In this document: positions 32,855 through 41,141 of the stretch, piece by piece
Layout of the letters: the number at the start of each line of letters is the position of its first letter
Numbering within the stretch: position 1 is the stretch's first letter
Source: JAJEFO01 sp965214325
GTDB lineage: Bacteria; Pseudomonadota; Alphaproteobacteria; Rhodobacterales; Rhodobacteraceae
DNA: 64,000 nucleotides
Assembly (NCBI GenBank): GCA_965214325.1
Contig: CBDCBG010000006.1
Span: 2,480,001 to 2,544,000 of the forward strand
Direction: 5' to 3'
The notes under the pieces: generated by a model
What the model was told of the DNA's origin: nothing
Seen by the model: only the letters and a program-made list of their open reading frames with translations
Database searches by the model: none
Translations under genes and position numbers: made by a program

Positions 32855-34692
32855 GGGTGTAACCCACTTTTGTTGTTTGGGCTGATTTCAGCCCCCTTTG
32901 TTCTGCTCCGACAGGCAGCTACGGTACCGGACGCCCGCCGCCTGCACCCTGCACGAATCACCGCTCCTGCGCCTTCGGGTTGCACTGCCGCCTCCATTGT
33001 CCTTGAAAGGGCACAGCCGCCACGGCCGGGACGACCGGGGAACACGGTCGCCTGCCCGCCGGCGGACCGAGCAGTAGAGAGCAGGAGAGGCAGGCATGGA
33101 ACGACAGGACAACAAGACGGATTGCCGCGACCCGGACGCGGTCGAGTATCTGGCCAAGCTGTCGACGAAGGATGCCAGGCTGCATCCGCCGGTCATCCGC
33201 ACCCGGAGTGGCGGCTACACCGCCTACTGGCGTGACGGCAAGGAGGTCCGCTGGCGGGAGATCACCGCCAGTGAATTGCCCGAATTCGGCCGCAATCCGG
33301 CCGCACCCTCGGCCGAGCTTGCCGCGCTCATGGCCGATGTCGAGACCCGGTATGCCGAGCTGTTGCCGAAGCTGGTCAGGGCGGCCAGCCAGAAGGGTGC
33401 CGACATCGACAGCATCGAGCGGGCGCTCAGGGACGGCGCCCTGGGCAATGGCGGCGTCGGCCTCAAGGTCATTCTCGAACATGTGGACTCCACCCTCAAG
33501 GCACCCGAATGCAGGCATTGCGGCAGGAAGATGGTCCGCCACCGCCGGGCCGCCAAGACCTTCACCACCCGGCTCGGTGATGTCGAGATCATCCGCACCT
33601 ATTTCCTCTGCCGGGATTGCGGGGGTGGCTTCTACCTCCTGGACCGCATGATCGGCGCCGAGGGCGACAACTGCACGGCAGGGGCAACCAGTATCATGGC
33701 CGAGGCCGCCGCCATCTGCAGCTACGCCCCGGCCACCGGCCTGCTCAGGAACCTTGCCGGGGTCCTGGTCTCGCCATCCGCATTGCAGCGCCGCGTCAGG
33801 GCAATCGGCAACAAGGTCGAGCAATTCGAGCGGGTGATCGTGGAAGGTGCGGCACCGGCGGCCAGTCGGCAATATCTTGCCATGGACGGCACCGGGGTGC
33901 CGATGCGCCAAGAGGAGACGAAAGGCATCCGCGGCAAGCAGGAGGATGGAAGCTCGAAGACCCGGGAGGCGAAGGTGGTGATCGCATATACCGCCCAGGG
34001 GCGGAGCCCGAAGACCGGCGAGGTCACGAAGGACAAGGGCAGCGAGACTGTCAGCGCCGCCATCGACAGCGCTGCCGCCATCGGCGGCGTGAGCGCCCGT
34101 TCCGACTTTGCCGCCCGCCTCGGACGGCTGATACATCGCACCGGGCTCGGCGATGCCGAGGAGGTCGTCGTGCTCTCGGACGGGGCGACGTGGATCGTCA
34201 ATGTCTGCCAGGAGATGCTGCCCGGGCCGAGGATCACCTATGTGCTGGATCTGTGGCACGCGCTGGACTATGCTGGCGACGCCCTCAAGGTGCTGGTTGC
34301 GGACCAGGGCGAGCGGAAACGGCGCATCGAGGAAATCAGGGATGAACTGAAGGCTGGGCGCGTGCACGAGGTCATTGCCTGGCTTGAGCCATTCCGGGAC
34401 CGGGGCAAGGATGTGGCTGCCTGCATCGACTACTACCGGAACAACCAGGACCGCATGCAATACGACCAGTATATCAGGCGAGGCATGCAGGTCGGCTCCG
34501 GCGTGGTCGAAAGCCTGGGCCGGCAACTCGTCGGCAAGCGCCTTAAGCAGCCGGGAAGCCACTGGACCAAGGCCGGTGCCAATCGCCTCATGGCCATCAA
34601 GGCATGCCTGCACAACAACCGGTGGGCCGACTACCTGGACTGGAACGCAAACCGGGCCCTGGCGGCGTAAACAACAAAACTGGGTTACACCC
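32855..34692 (+). mobile_element. complete ISKra4-family insertion sequence, 1838 bp
   Basis: Bounded by 24-base inverted repeats (32855-32878 and 34669-34692) that start GGGTGTAACCCA and differ at one position. It is flanked by a 9-bp target duplication, CGACCAACT. It carries one intact transposase gene and no passenger. Removing it restores the frame TTC GAC CAA CTG GTC of the ABC ATPase. Near-identical ends and an intact gene suggest recent insertion. Confidence 0.92.
33096..34670 (+). CDS. ISKra4 family transposase
   Basis: A 524-residue DDE transposase. The N-terminal part holds a zinc-binding CxxC pair (APECRHCGRKM and FLCRDCGGGF). The catalytic core has the first Asp in YLAMDGTGVPM, the second in VVLSDGATWI, DLWHALDYAGDAL, and the C-terminal GMQVGSGVVESLGRQLVGKRLKQ with its Glu. 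It is intact and distinct from the frameshifted ISKra4 relative at 19895-21351 (different length and N-terminus). The stop codon sits at the edge of the right inverted repeat. Confidence 0.92.
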   Translation: MERQDNKTDCRDPDAVEYLAKLSTKDARLHPPVIRTRSGGYTAYWRDGKEVRWREITASELPEFGRNPAAPSAELAALMADVETRYAELLPKLVRAASQKGADIDSIERALRDGALGNGGVGLKVILEHVDSTLKAPECRHCGRKMVRHRRAAKTFTTRLGDVEIIRTYFLCRDCGGGFYLLDRMIGAEGDNCTAGATSIMAEAAAICSYAPATGLLRNLAGVLVSPSALQRRVRAIGNKVEQFERVIVEGAAPAASRQYLAMDGTGVPMRQEETKGIRGKQEDGSSKTREAKVVIAYTAQGRSPKTGEVTKDKGSETVSAAIDSAAAIGGVSARSDFAARLGRLIHRTGLGDAEEVVVLSDGATWIVNVCQEMLPGPRITYVLDLWHALDYAGDALKVLVADQGERKRRIEEIRDELKAGRVHEVIAWLEPFRDRGKDVAACIDYYRNNQDRMQYDQYIRRGMQVGSGVVESLGRQLVGKRLKQPGSHWTKAGANRLMAIKACLHNNRWADYLDWNANRALAA

Positions 34693-34701
34693 CGACCAAC
34701 T
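34693..34701. repeat. target-site duplication, right copy (CGACCAACT)
   Basis: Second copy of the nine-base duplication flanking the ISKra4 element; identical to 32846-32854. Confidence 0.9.
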
Positions 34702-34926
34702 GGTCGCGAAAGGGATCCTGAAGCTGCCGGACCGGCTACAGCAGGAACTCGGTCTGGCATCTATGTTCATTACCCGCGATTTGGCCACGGTCCGTTCGAT
34801 CGCCGACGAAGTTGTGGTCATGCAAAACGGCATTGTTGTGGAGCAGGGCCCGAAGGAAGAGATGTTCACGCCGCCCCATCGCCCCTATACCGACCTTTTG
34901 CCGTCGTCGGTGCCGGAGATGGATCC

Positions 34927-34931
34927 AAACT
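34927..34931. repeat. target-site duplication, left copy (AAACT)
   Basis: Five bases, AAACT, repeated at 37425-37429. Removal of the element between them restores the codons for the ATPase sequence DPNWLTTHLEE. Confidence 0.85.
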
Positions 34932-37424
34932 CACACGTCCTGACCTCGCCCCTTGCGACAGGCAACTTTCATGAGGCGGGTTTCCCCGCCCTGGCATTGT
35001 TCCCGGGCAATTCGCAGACCATGCGCAGGCCGGTTCCGGGGAAGATCGTGCATGTCTGGTTGAGCTCTTCGAGCAGTCCCGCGACGGCGGCGTCGCCCGC
35101 ATCGCTGGCGGTGCCGAGGATGCGCACCCGCAGGATGCCGTTTTCCGGGTCCGGGACGATGTCGGCATCCGACTGGAACAGTTCGGCGAGGGTGCGGCGT
35201 GGGCGTTGCTTCGCGCCCTGCGCGTCGGCGACGGCGGGCATCATCCGGGTCTCGGCGCGGCAGGCGATCATGCGGATGACGTCGAGGAGCAGCCTCTCGC
35301 CGGAGGGCAGCGCGTCAAGCCACTCATCCTCGCCGAGTTCCGCGACCTTGACGTGCGTGGGCAGATCCCTGCGCCGGAGCTTGAGCGCCTCGCGCTCGGC
35401 GTCGAGCGTCCCGATCTCGGCCTTCAGCCTCTCGGCGGACCTGGCGGCCGTGCCGGACGGCCCGCCCCCGGTCAGGTCGGCGACGCGGTTGCGCAGCGTG
35501 CCGAGCCTGTTCCGCATCCGGTTGATCCGGCGGTCCAGCTCGCGCCGGGCCGGATTGACGACGCGCGCCTCCGGATCCTGCTCGGCAAGGCCGTGCACCG
35601 GCAGCGCGTCGAGGCTGAACTCGTCGCGCATGTACTTGAAGAAGCTCTCCTGCGCCCATCGGGAGAACAGCGCGCCTGCGGCCTGCTCCGTCGGCACGCC
35701 GAAGTCGGTGGTCACGAGCGGGACCTGCCGGCCCGAGTCCAGCAAGCGGCGGATCTGGCGAACCTCGGGCCCCTTGCCGCCCTTGCCCAGCCTGATCCGC
35801 CTCTCGGCAAGGCGGACCTCGGCCGAGCCGGCGCCGCCGGGACCGTGGAGCGGCGCCTCGACGGCGCGGAACTCCTCCTCCGGCCAGTCCTCGCCCCTGA
35901 AGCCCTTGTGCCAGGTGATCACCGCGATGCCACGCCGGGCGAGGCGGGCGAACAGGGCCGGGCTCCATCCCTCCCGGTCGAAGACCAGCGTCAGCGCGGG
36001 CGCGGCCTCCGGCGAGACCGTGAGATCCGGCGCGTCCGGTCCCGGCAGGCCCAGCCGATCCAGCGCCGGAAGGACGTCGTGCTCCAGCGCCTTGGCCATG
36101 CCGGGATCGAGATCCTTGTGCAGGCACAGCAGCGGCCTGCCGCCGAGCGCGTTGACCCAGTAGCTGGTCGAGGCCGGCAGGCAGAGCTTCCGGCGCGACA
36201 CGAAGTGCTTCGGAAGGCGGCCCTTGCGGCCGGCATAGACCTTCACGTGCCCGTCCACCGACAGCGTGGCGTGGGCGTCCGGCTCGTCGGCCATCCACGC
36301 CCGCGCCAGCGCGTCCTGCCAGCCCTTCACCCGCTGAACGTCGGATGCGAGCGCCCGGATCTTGCGCCGCAGCGTCTTCGCTTCCGGGCAGCGGTCCAGC
36401 CCCAGGACCGCGCCCCATTCCCCCGGAGCCTCGTGGCGCAGCGCCTCGGGGTTGCGGACCCGGGCCATGAACAGGAACGCGAGCAGGAGAAGCGTGCTCG
36501 TCAGCCCGTGGCATCCTTTCGGCAGCGACAGGAACGCGCCCGAACGGTCGAGCAGCCCTTCCTTCAGGAGCGTCGGCAGCGCGGCCAGCACGCCGCCGCA
36601 GGCGACCGCCGAAAGAGGCTCGTCGAAGCGCGGATGCGCCTCGGCCATCGCCCCCGCCGAGGCCGCGACGCGCCCCGCGCTGTCGCGCGCGCCCCGGCCC
36701 ATCGGCGCCTCCCGGTCGCGCCGGTCCCGTTCGCTGCGGCCGAGCAGGCCTGCCCGGACATCCTCGTCCTGCGTGTCCGTTCCGGCCGGCTGCTCCTCCT
36801 GCGCCTCCGGCTTCGTGTTCTCCGGCTCGGGCTGTCGCGCGCCGATGAACCCCTTGCGGCGGTTGTGGTTCAGCGTCGTGGCGGGAACCTCCAGCTCGCG
36901 GGCAACCGCGGTGCCGCTCATGCCCTTGGAAAGGAGGCGGTCCGCCTCCCGCGCCGTCTCGCCGGTGATCACGCTCGTTCCACGGCCCCGGCGCGGCTCG
37001 TGGAACGCCGCCTCGCCCTCGTTCCGAAGCTTGTCCGCCGCACGCTGAACCGTCGCGCGGCCAACGCCGAACGCAGCCTGCAGGTCCCTGTGGCGGATGC
37101 CGTGCCTGGCGAACCTGGCGATCCGCAGTCTCATGGCCGGGCGGTCGTTCTCGTCGTGGCAGTCGAAGGGCTCGAGGTTGGAGAAGCAGACGGTCTGGCC
37201 GTCCTCGGATGCGAAGGAGAAGCACGAAGCGCCGATCTGGACGGCGTCTGAAGGGTGCATGGCGAGCGTGTTCATGGGAAGCGGGAAACCTGAAAGTGAG
37301 CCTCATGTTATATTGCCCGCTTCCGGCGTGCCTGTCAAGCCGGAAATCTGCATATTGTCGTTGTTTTGTTGGCCAAACGGGCCCTGGAGGACATCGAAAT
37401 CAGCCCGCGAGGTCAGGACGTGTG
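34932..37424 (-). mobile_element. complete insertion sequence of unassigned family, 2493 bp
   Basis: Bounded by perfect 18-base inverted repeats, CACACGTCCTGACCTCGC at 34932-34949 and its complement at 37407-37424, with a 5-bp target duplication AAACT on each side. It contains one large gene on the minus strand (34969-37275) reaching almost to the ends. The reconstructed empty site is an uninterrupted ABC ATPase reading frame, which confirms both borders. I do not recognise the IS family. Confidence 0.88.
34969..37275 (-). CDS. large DDE-type transposase, family not assigned (768 aa)
   Basis: An N-terminal helix-turn-helix region (about residues 50-140: ARHGIRHRDLQAAFGVGRAT, then MSGTAVARELEVPATTLN) recalls resolvase/transposase DNA-binding domains. 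The catalytic core shows TLSVDGHVKVYAGRKGRLP (Asp about 341), TLVFDREGWSPALFARL (Asp about 433) and SRWAQESFFKYMRDEFSLD (Glu about 543), a plausible DDE triad with IS4-like YREK spacing. A coiled-coil segment (about 575-650) follows. The gene fills an element with perfect ends, so transposase is a safe role. The family name, and whether the gene is still active, are open. Confidence 0.75.
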   Translation of the reverse strand: MNTLAMHPSDAVQIGASCFSFASEDGQTVCFSNLEPFDCHDENDRPAMRLRIARFARHGIRHRDLQAAFGVGRATVQRAADKLRNEGEAAFHEPRRGRGTSVITGETAREADRLLSKGMSGTAVARELEVPATTLNHNRRKGFIGARQPEPENTKPEAQEEQPAGTDTQDEDVRAGLLGRSERDRRDREAPMGRGARDSAGRVAASAGAMAEAHPRFDEPLSAVACGGVLAALPTLLKEGLLDRSGAFLSLPKGCHGLTSTLLLLAFLFMARVRNPEALRHEAPGEWGAVLGLDRCPEAKTLRRKIRALASDVQRVKGWQDALARAWMADEPDAHATLSVDGHVKVYAGRKGRLPKHFVSRRKLCLPASTSYWVNALGGRPLLCLHKDLDPGMAKALEHDVLPALDRLGLPGPDAPDLTVSPEAAPALTLVFDREGWSPALFARLARRGIAVITWHKGFRGEDWPEEEFRAVEAPLHGPGGAGSAEVRLAERRIRLGKGGKGPEVRQIRRLLDSGRQVPLVTTDFGVPTEQAAGALFSRWAQESFFKYMRDEFSLDALPVHGLAEQDPEARVVNPARRELDRRINRMRNRLGTLRNRVADLTGGGPSGTAARSAERLKAEIGTLDAEREALKLRRRDLPTHVKVAELGEDEWLDALPSGERLLLDVIRMIACRAETRMMPAVADAQGAKQRPRRTLAELFQSDADIVPDPENGILRVRILGTASDAGDAAVAGLLEELNQTCTIFPGTGLRMVCELPGNNARAGKPAS

Positions 37425-37429
37425 AAACT
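37425..37429. repeat. target-site duplication, right copy (AAACT)
   Basis: Second AAACT copy flanking the 2493-bp element, immediately before the last fragment of the ABC ATPase. Confidence 0.85.
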
Positions 37430-37493
37430 GGCTTACAACACATCTTGAAGAGCGCGGGGTCGACAACATTGGCGAGGCGGCAAGCGTCTAACG

Positions 37494-37855
37494 CGGCTGG
37501 TGATCGCCACGTCCCTGAACGCGTGGACGGGCGGGCCTGGCGCGATCTGCAACCGGCAGGCCGCCGACCTGATCGGCGTGCGCCCCTCGCCGGCGGCAGC
37601 GGGATCCCGAAGGGCGGGCGTCACGTCAGCGCGGGCACCGAGGAGGCCGAGAGACGCGCTTACATGGCGGCGATGGCGGCATGACTGGTCAATTCCGGGA
37701 TGAAGTCGAAGCACGGGCGGCTCTTGTCGCGCGGCAAGCGCCACATGGTCGCCGCGACTACGGCGTTGCGGAAGCTAGTCGTGACCGCGAACGCCCTTTC
37801 GCGCTACCGGCGCTCGTGGGTGGAGCGGACGACGAGCGCCATCGCCTGACATCCC
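37494..37855 (+). pseudogene. IS110 family transposase, C-terminal remnant
   Basis: Frames break twice, but the order of motifs fits an IS110-type (Transposase_20) C-terminus. CNRQAADLIGVRP matches NRxQIAxLxGVAP. After a shift, KGGRHVSAGTEEAERRAYMAAMAA-type text matches GRRxIxGGRxxxRxALYMAA. After an in-frame stop, GRLLSRGKRHMVAATTALRK then LVVTANALSRYR matches the basic tail. The N-terminal DEDD half is missing. Probably old debris between the ABC remnant and the exonuclease gene. Confidence 0.65.
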
Positions 37856-38051
37856 GGGCAGGCGGCTTCAGCCCTGCAGGAAACGAGTCGGACGGGCCGC
37901 CAAGCCTCCATGGCCTGGAGGCCTCGGCATGCCCTCACGGCACCTGCTTGTGGAACGAGACGTGAAAACCCGGATCCGGATCCCCGAAAGCCGCCGAAAA
38001 GGCTGAATCCGCAATTGACACAAGACCTGGATGCTTGCCTGCCCGCGTCGA

Positions 38052-38818
38052 TCACAGGTCGAATGTTGCAAGGACCGGCGCATGGTCGCTTGGCTTGTCC
38101 CAGCCCCGCGCCGCACGCAATATTCTGCTGGAATGCGCTGCATCAGCGATGTCCTGCGTCGCCCAAACGTGATCGAGCCGACGTCCCGGGCACGGTAGGA
38201 CCACCAGCTGAACAGGCGCCCCTCCGGGATGTCTCGCCTGGTCACGTCCACCCATTTGCCCGCGTCCTGCGTCTCGTCGAGATGCTCCACTTCAACGGGC
38301 GTGTGGCTGACGACCTTCAGGAGCTGCCTGTGACTCCAGACGTCGTCCTCCCGGGGCGCGATGTTGAGGTCGCCGACAAGAATCGACTTTCTTGGCCGTT
38401 CCGCGCGGAACACGTCCCGCATTTCGGTCAGGAAATCGAGCTTCTGGCCGAACTTCTCGTTTGCCTCCCGGTCGGGCACGTCGCCGCCTGCCGGAACGTA
38501 GAAGTTGTGAATCGTGACGCCGTTCTCCAGCCTCCCGACGACATGACGCGCGTGTCCCAGTCCGGCCCAGTCGCGATCGCCCGCATCTTGCATCGGAACC
38601 TTCGAGAGGATCGCGATGCCGTTATATCCTTTCTGGCCCCTTGCCACCATGTGCATGTAGCCAAGGCGCTTGAAGCTGCCGAAGGGGATGTTCTCGACCG
38701 GTGACTTGCACTCCTGAAGACACAGGATGTCCGGCCGTTCGTTCTTCAAGAGCTTGCAGACAAGCTCTTTCCGAAGCCTGACGGAATTGATGTTCCAGGT
38801 CGCGATCGTGAACGTCAT
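38052..38818 (-). pseudogene. xth: exodeoxyribonuclease III, disrupted by a short internal deletion
   Basis: ATG 38818 starts MTFTIATWNINSVRLR, followed by the active-site motifs LCLQECKSP, NGIAILSK and VGDLNIAPREDDVW. In-frame reading is normal to LFSWWSYRARD, then switches to unrelated sequence. The expected C-terminus is in the next frame: RRLDHVWATQDIADAAHSS, GWDKPSDHAPVLATFDL, ending at 38052. Family members have about seven residues (of the type WDAADKG) at the junction. A loss of about 22 bases between two short GGGA repeats would explain both the gap and the shift. The catalytic Asp/His of SDHAP is therefore out of frame. It would otherwise be a 5'-AP endonuclease and 3' exonuclease. 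Confidence 0.8.
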
Positions 38819-38932
38819 ACGCTTCTCCCTGCCGACACTGGGCACGCCACTTCCGCAACCCGGGGACTGCATGCATGGAATGCACCTGGTCCCTGGCCGA
38901 AGATCCCTGACTCCGGAGATGGAACGCCCAGG

Positions 38933-41017
38933 CTACTCCGCCGCTATCTTGATCACCGGCTCCATCGTGTTCAGCTGGCCTTCGGACAGGTGGCACTTGA
39001 TCTCGTGGCCGTCCGCCAGGGTCTGTATCGGCGGCACCTCACGCTCGCAGAGCCCGTCACTTACCTGGTGCTTCCACCGGCATCGCGTCTGGAACGGGCA
39101 TCCGGACGGCGGATCCAATGCAGACGGAATGTCGCCTTCGAGGACGATGTGCTGCTTCTCCACGCTTGTGTCCGCAATCGGCACTGCTGAGAGCAAGGCT
39201 TCGGTATAGGGGTGATAGGGCGGCGAGAAGACCTGGTCCGTTTCGCCGATCTCGACGACATGGCCTAGATACATGACCATGACCCTGTCCGCGAGATATC
39301 GGACAATTGAGAGATCGTGGCTGATGAAGAGCAACGTGGTCTTCTCCTTCCGCTGGATCTCCATCAACAGGTCCGTGACGGCCGCCTGGACACTGACGTC
39401 AAGCGCCGAGACCGGCTCGTCGGCGATCACGATGCGGGCGCCGCCGGCAAATGCGCGCGCGATGCCGACACGCTGCTTCTGTCCTCCGGACAGCTGGCGC
39501 GGCATGCGCTCCGCAAACTCCCGGGGAAGCTTCACCAGATCGAGAAGCTCCATCATGCGGTCCTGCCGTCCTTCCTCCGAGTCGCCAATGCCGAAGACCT
39601 CGAGCGCGCGGATGATCTGGCGGCCGACCGTCATCGACGGGTTGAGCGTGTCAAAGGGATTCTGGAATACCATCTGGACGCTCGAGACTGTCTTCGGATC
39701 CCGCTCCTCGATCGGCACTTGCTGAATCTCTTCATTGTCGAGAAGGATGCGGCCCGAAGTGGCCGTCTCAAGGCCCATCAGCACCTTGGCGAAGGTGGAC
39801 TTGCCACAACCTGACTCTCCGACGATGGCCAGCGTCTCGGATTCGTGCGCGGCGAAGGACAGGGTCTCGTTCGCCTTGACCACCTTCTTGTCCCTGCCGC
39901 CAAACAGCGCGTTCGCCGACACCTCGTAGAACTTCTTGAGCTGCTGCATCTCAAGGACGACGGGCCCCGGTTCCGGCCTCTCGAAAGTCCGGGCCGCCTT
40001 CACGGGCGCATCCCAGTCGATCTCGCGGAACTTCAGGCAGCGCGACTCGTGGCGGTCGTCACCCTCGACATCGCCCATCCCGATCTCGCCCGCATCGCAT
40101 CGCCCCGCCTCGAAATAGTCGCAACGAGGGCCGAAGTTGCAGCCGGGCGGACGCTCATGCGGCAACGGAAAGTTGCCCGGGATCGCGACGAGCGGCCGCA
40201 TGTTCTTGTCGGCGCCGGGCAGCGGAATGGACCTGAACAGGGCTTGGGTATAGGGATGGCGCATCTTGTCGAAGACGTCCTCGATCGAGCCGGTCTCGAC
40301 CGCCTCCCCCGAATACATCACGCAGATCCGGTCGCAGGTCTCGAGGACCAGCCCGAGATTGTGGCTGATGAACAGCATTGACGTGCCGTATTTCTTGCCG
40401 AGGTCCTTCACGAGCTCGACCACGGCGGCCTCGACGGTCACGTCGAGCGCCGTCGTGGGCTCGTCGAGGATCAGCAGGGACGGTTTCGACATCAGCGCCA
40501 TTGCGATCACGATGCGCTGCTGCTGGCCGCCCGAGAGCTGGTGAGGAAAGGACTCGAGAATACGTTCGGGATCCGGCAGCCGGACATCCTCCACGACCTC
40601 GAGCGCGCGCTGGCGAGCTTCCGAATCGCTCAAGCCCTCATGGATCATCGGCACTTCCTTGAGCTGCTTGCCGATCTTCATCGCCGGATTCAGGGACGCC
40701 ATGGGTTCCTGGTAGATCATCGCGATTTCCGAGCCGCGAATGTCGCGCAGCTCTTCCTGGCTCATGTCGTTCAGGTTTCGGCCCTTGAACTTGATCGAGC
40801 CGCCGACGATGCGTCCGTTGACGCCCAGATCCTGCATGACTCCGAGCGCGACGGTGGACTTTCCGCAACCGGACTCGCCCACCAGCCCCATGGCCTCGCC
40901 CGGTTCCACGGTGCAGGAAAAGTCCATCACCGCAGGAATCTCCCGAAGCCGCGTGAAGAAGCTTATCGAGAGGTTCTCGATTTCAAGGATCGGGCCATCG
41001 TGGTCCGGCTTGTTCAT
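38933..41017 (-). CDS. dipeptide/oligopeptide ABC transporter, fused double ATP-binding protein
   Basis: A 694-residue protein with two complete ATPase modules. The first has Walker A GLVGESGCGKSTVAL and signature LSGGQQQRIVIAM. The second has IVGESGCGKSTFAKV and LSGGQKQRVGIARAFAG. Both carry oligopeptide-type C-terminal extensions with cysteine-containing loops (CNFGPRCDYFEAGRC; CPFQTRCRWKH). It corresponds to DppD plus DppF in one chain. ATG 41017 has AAGGAGGGCAAC directly upstream. It energises uptake through the two permeases encoded upstream. Confidence 0.92.
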   Translation of the reverse strand: MNKPDHDGPILEIENLSISFFTRLREIPAVMDFSCTVEPGEAMGLVGESGCGKSTVALGVMQDLGVNGRIVGGSIKFKGRNLNDMSQEELRDIRGSEIAMIYQEPMASLNPAMKIGKQLKEVPMIHEGLSDSEARQRALEVVEDVRLPDPERILESFPHQLSGGQQQRIVIAMALMSKPSLLILDEPTTALDVTVEAAVVELVKDLGKKYGTSMLFISHNLGLVLETCDRICVMYSGEAVETGSIEDVFDKMRHPYTQALFRSIPLPGADKNMRPLVAIPGNFPLPHERPPGCNFGPRCDYFEAGRCDAGEIGMGDVEGDDRHESRCLKFREIDWDAPVKAARTFERPEPGPVVLEMQQLKKFYEVSANALFGGRDKKVVKANETLSFAAHESETLAIVGESGCGKSTFAKVLMGLETATSGRILLDNEEIQQVPIEERDPKTVSSVQMVFQNPFDTLNPSMTVGRQIIRALEVFGIGDSEEGRQDRMMELLDLVKLPREFAERMPRQLSGGQKQRVGIARAFAGGARIVIADEPVSALDVSVQAAVTDLLMEIQRKEKTTLLFISHDLSIVRYLADRVMVMYLGHVVEIGETDQVFSPPYHPYTEALLSAVPIADTSVEKQHIVLEGDIPSALDPPSGCPFQTRCRWKHQVSDGLCEREVPPIQTLADGHEIKCHLSEGQLNTMEPVIKIAAE

Positions 41018-41139
41018 GTTGCCCTCCTTTTCACGAGGGAAGCGCGGCACGCAGCGCGCGCCCTGAATGTGAAGCGGCGCCGAACTTCCGGCGTGCCGAG
41101 CCTCGCCATGGGATCGGCCTCGGGCGCTGCCTTGGTCAT
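41014..41139 (-). CDS. candidate 41-residue ORF between permease and ATPase genes
   Basis: ATG 41139 lies two bases after the DppC-like stop. The frame MTKAAPEADPMARLG ... VKRRAT is basic at its end, and its stop TGA overlaps the ATPase ATG (ATGA). The ribosome binding site of the ATPase lies inside it. The exact tiling of stop, start, stop and start suggests translational coupling, but I know no family for it and it may be chance. Confidence 0.3.
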   Translation of the reverse strand: MTKAAPEADPMARLGTPEVRRRFTFRARAACRASLVKRRAT

Positions 41140-41141
41140 CG

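Larger units (their letters stand above)
32686..37491 (+). pseudogene. ABC transporter ATP-binding protein, 5' truncated and split by two insertion sequences
   Basis: Three pieces on the plus strand join exactly when both insertions and one copy of each target duplication are removed. Piece 1 (32686-32854) reads VDELLDLIELDPAKF, SGGQKQRIGIARALAAEPDF, then needs a one-base correction near 32818 to continue ICDEVTSAFDQ. Piece 2 (from 34702) reads VAKGILKLPDRLQQELGLAS, MFITRDLATVRSIADEVVV and YTDLLPSSVPEMDP. Piece 3 (37430-37491) reads WLTTHLEERGVDNIGEAASV then stop. The product is the C-terminal third of a dipeptide/oligopeptide-type ABC ATPase. The Walker A half is gone, so the gene was dead or died in several steps. 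Confidence 0.85.

Noticed and set aside
32958..34760. Minus-strand frame of 600 residues opposite the ISKra4 transposase
   Set aside because: It is the complement of a clear transposase inside an element with matching inverted repeats.
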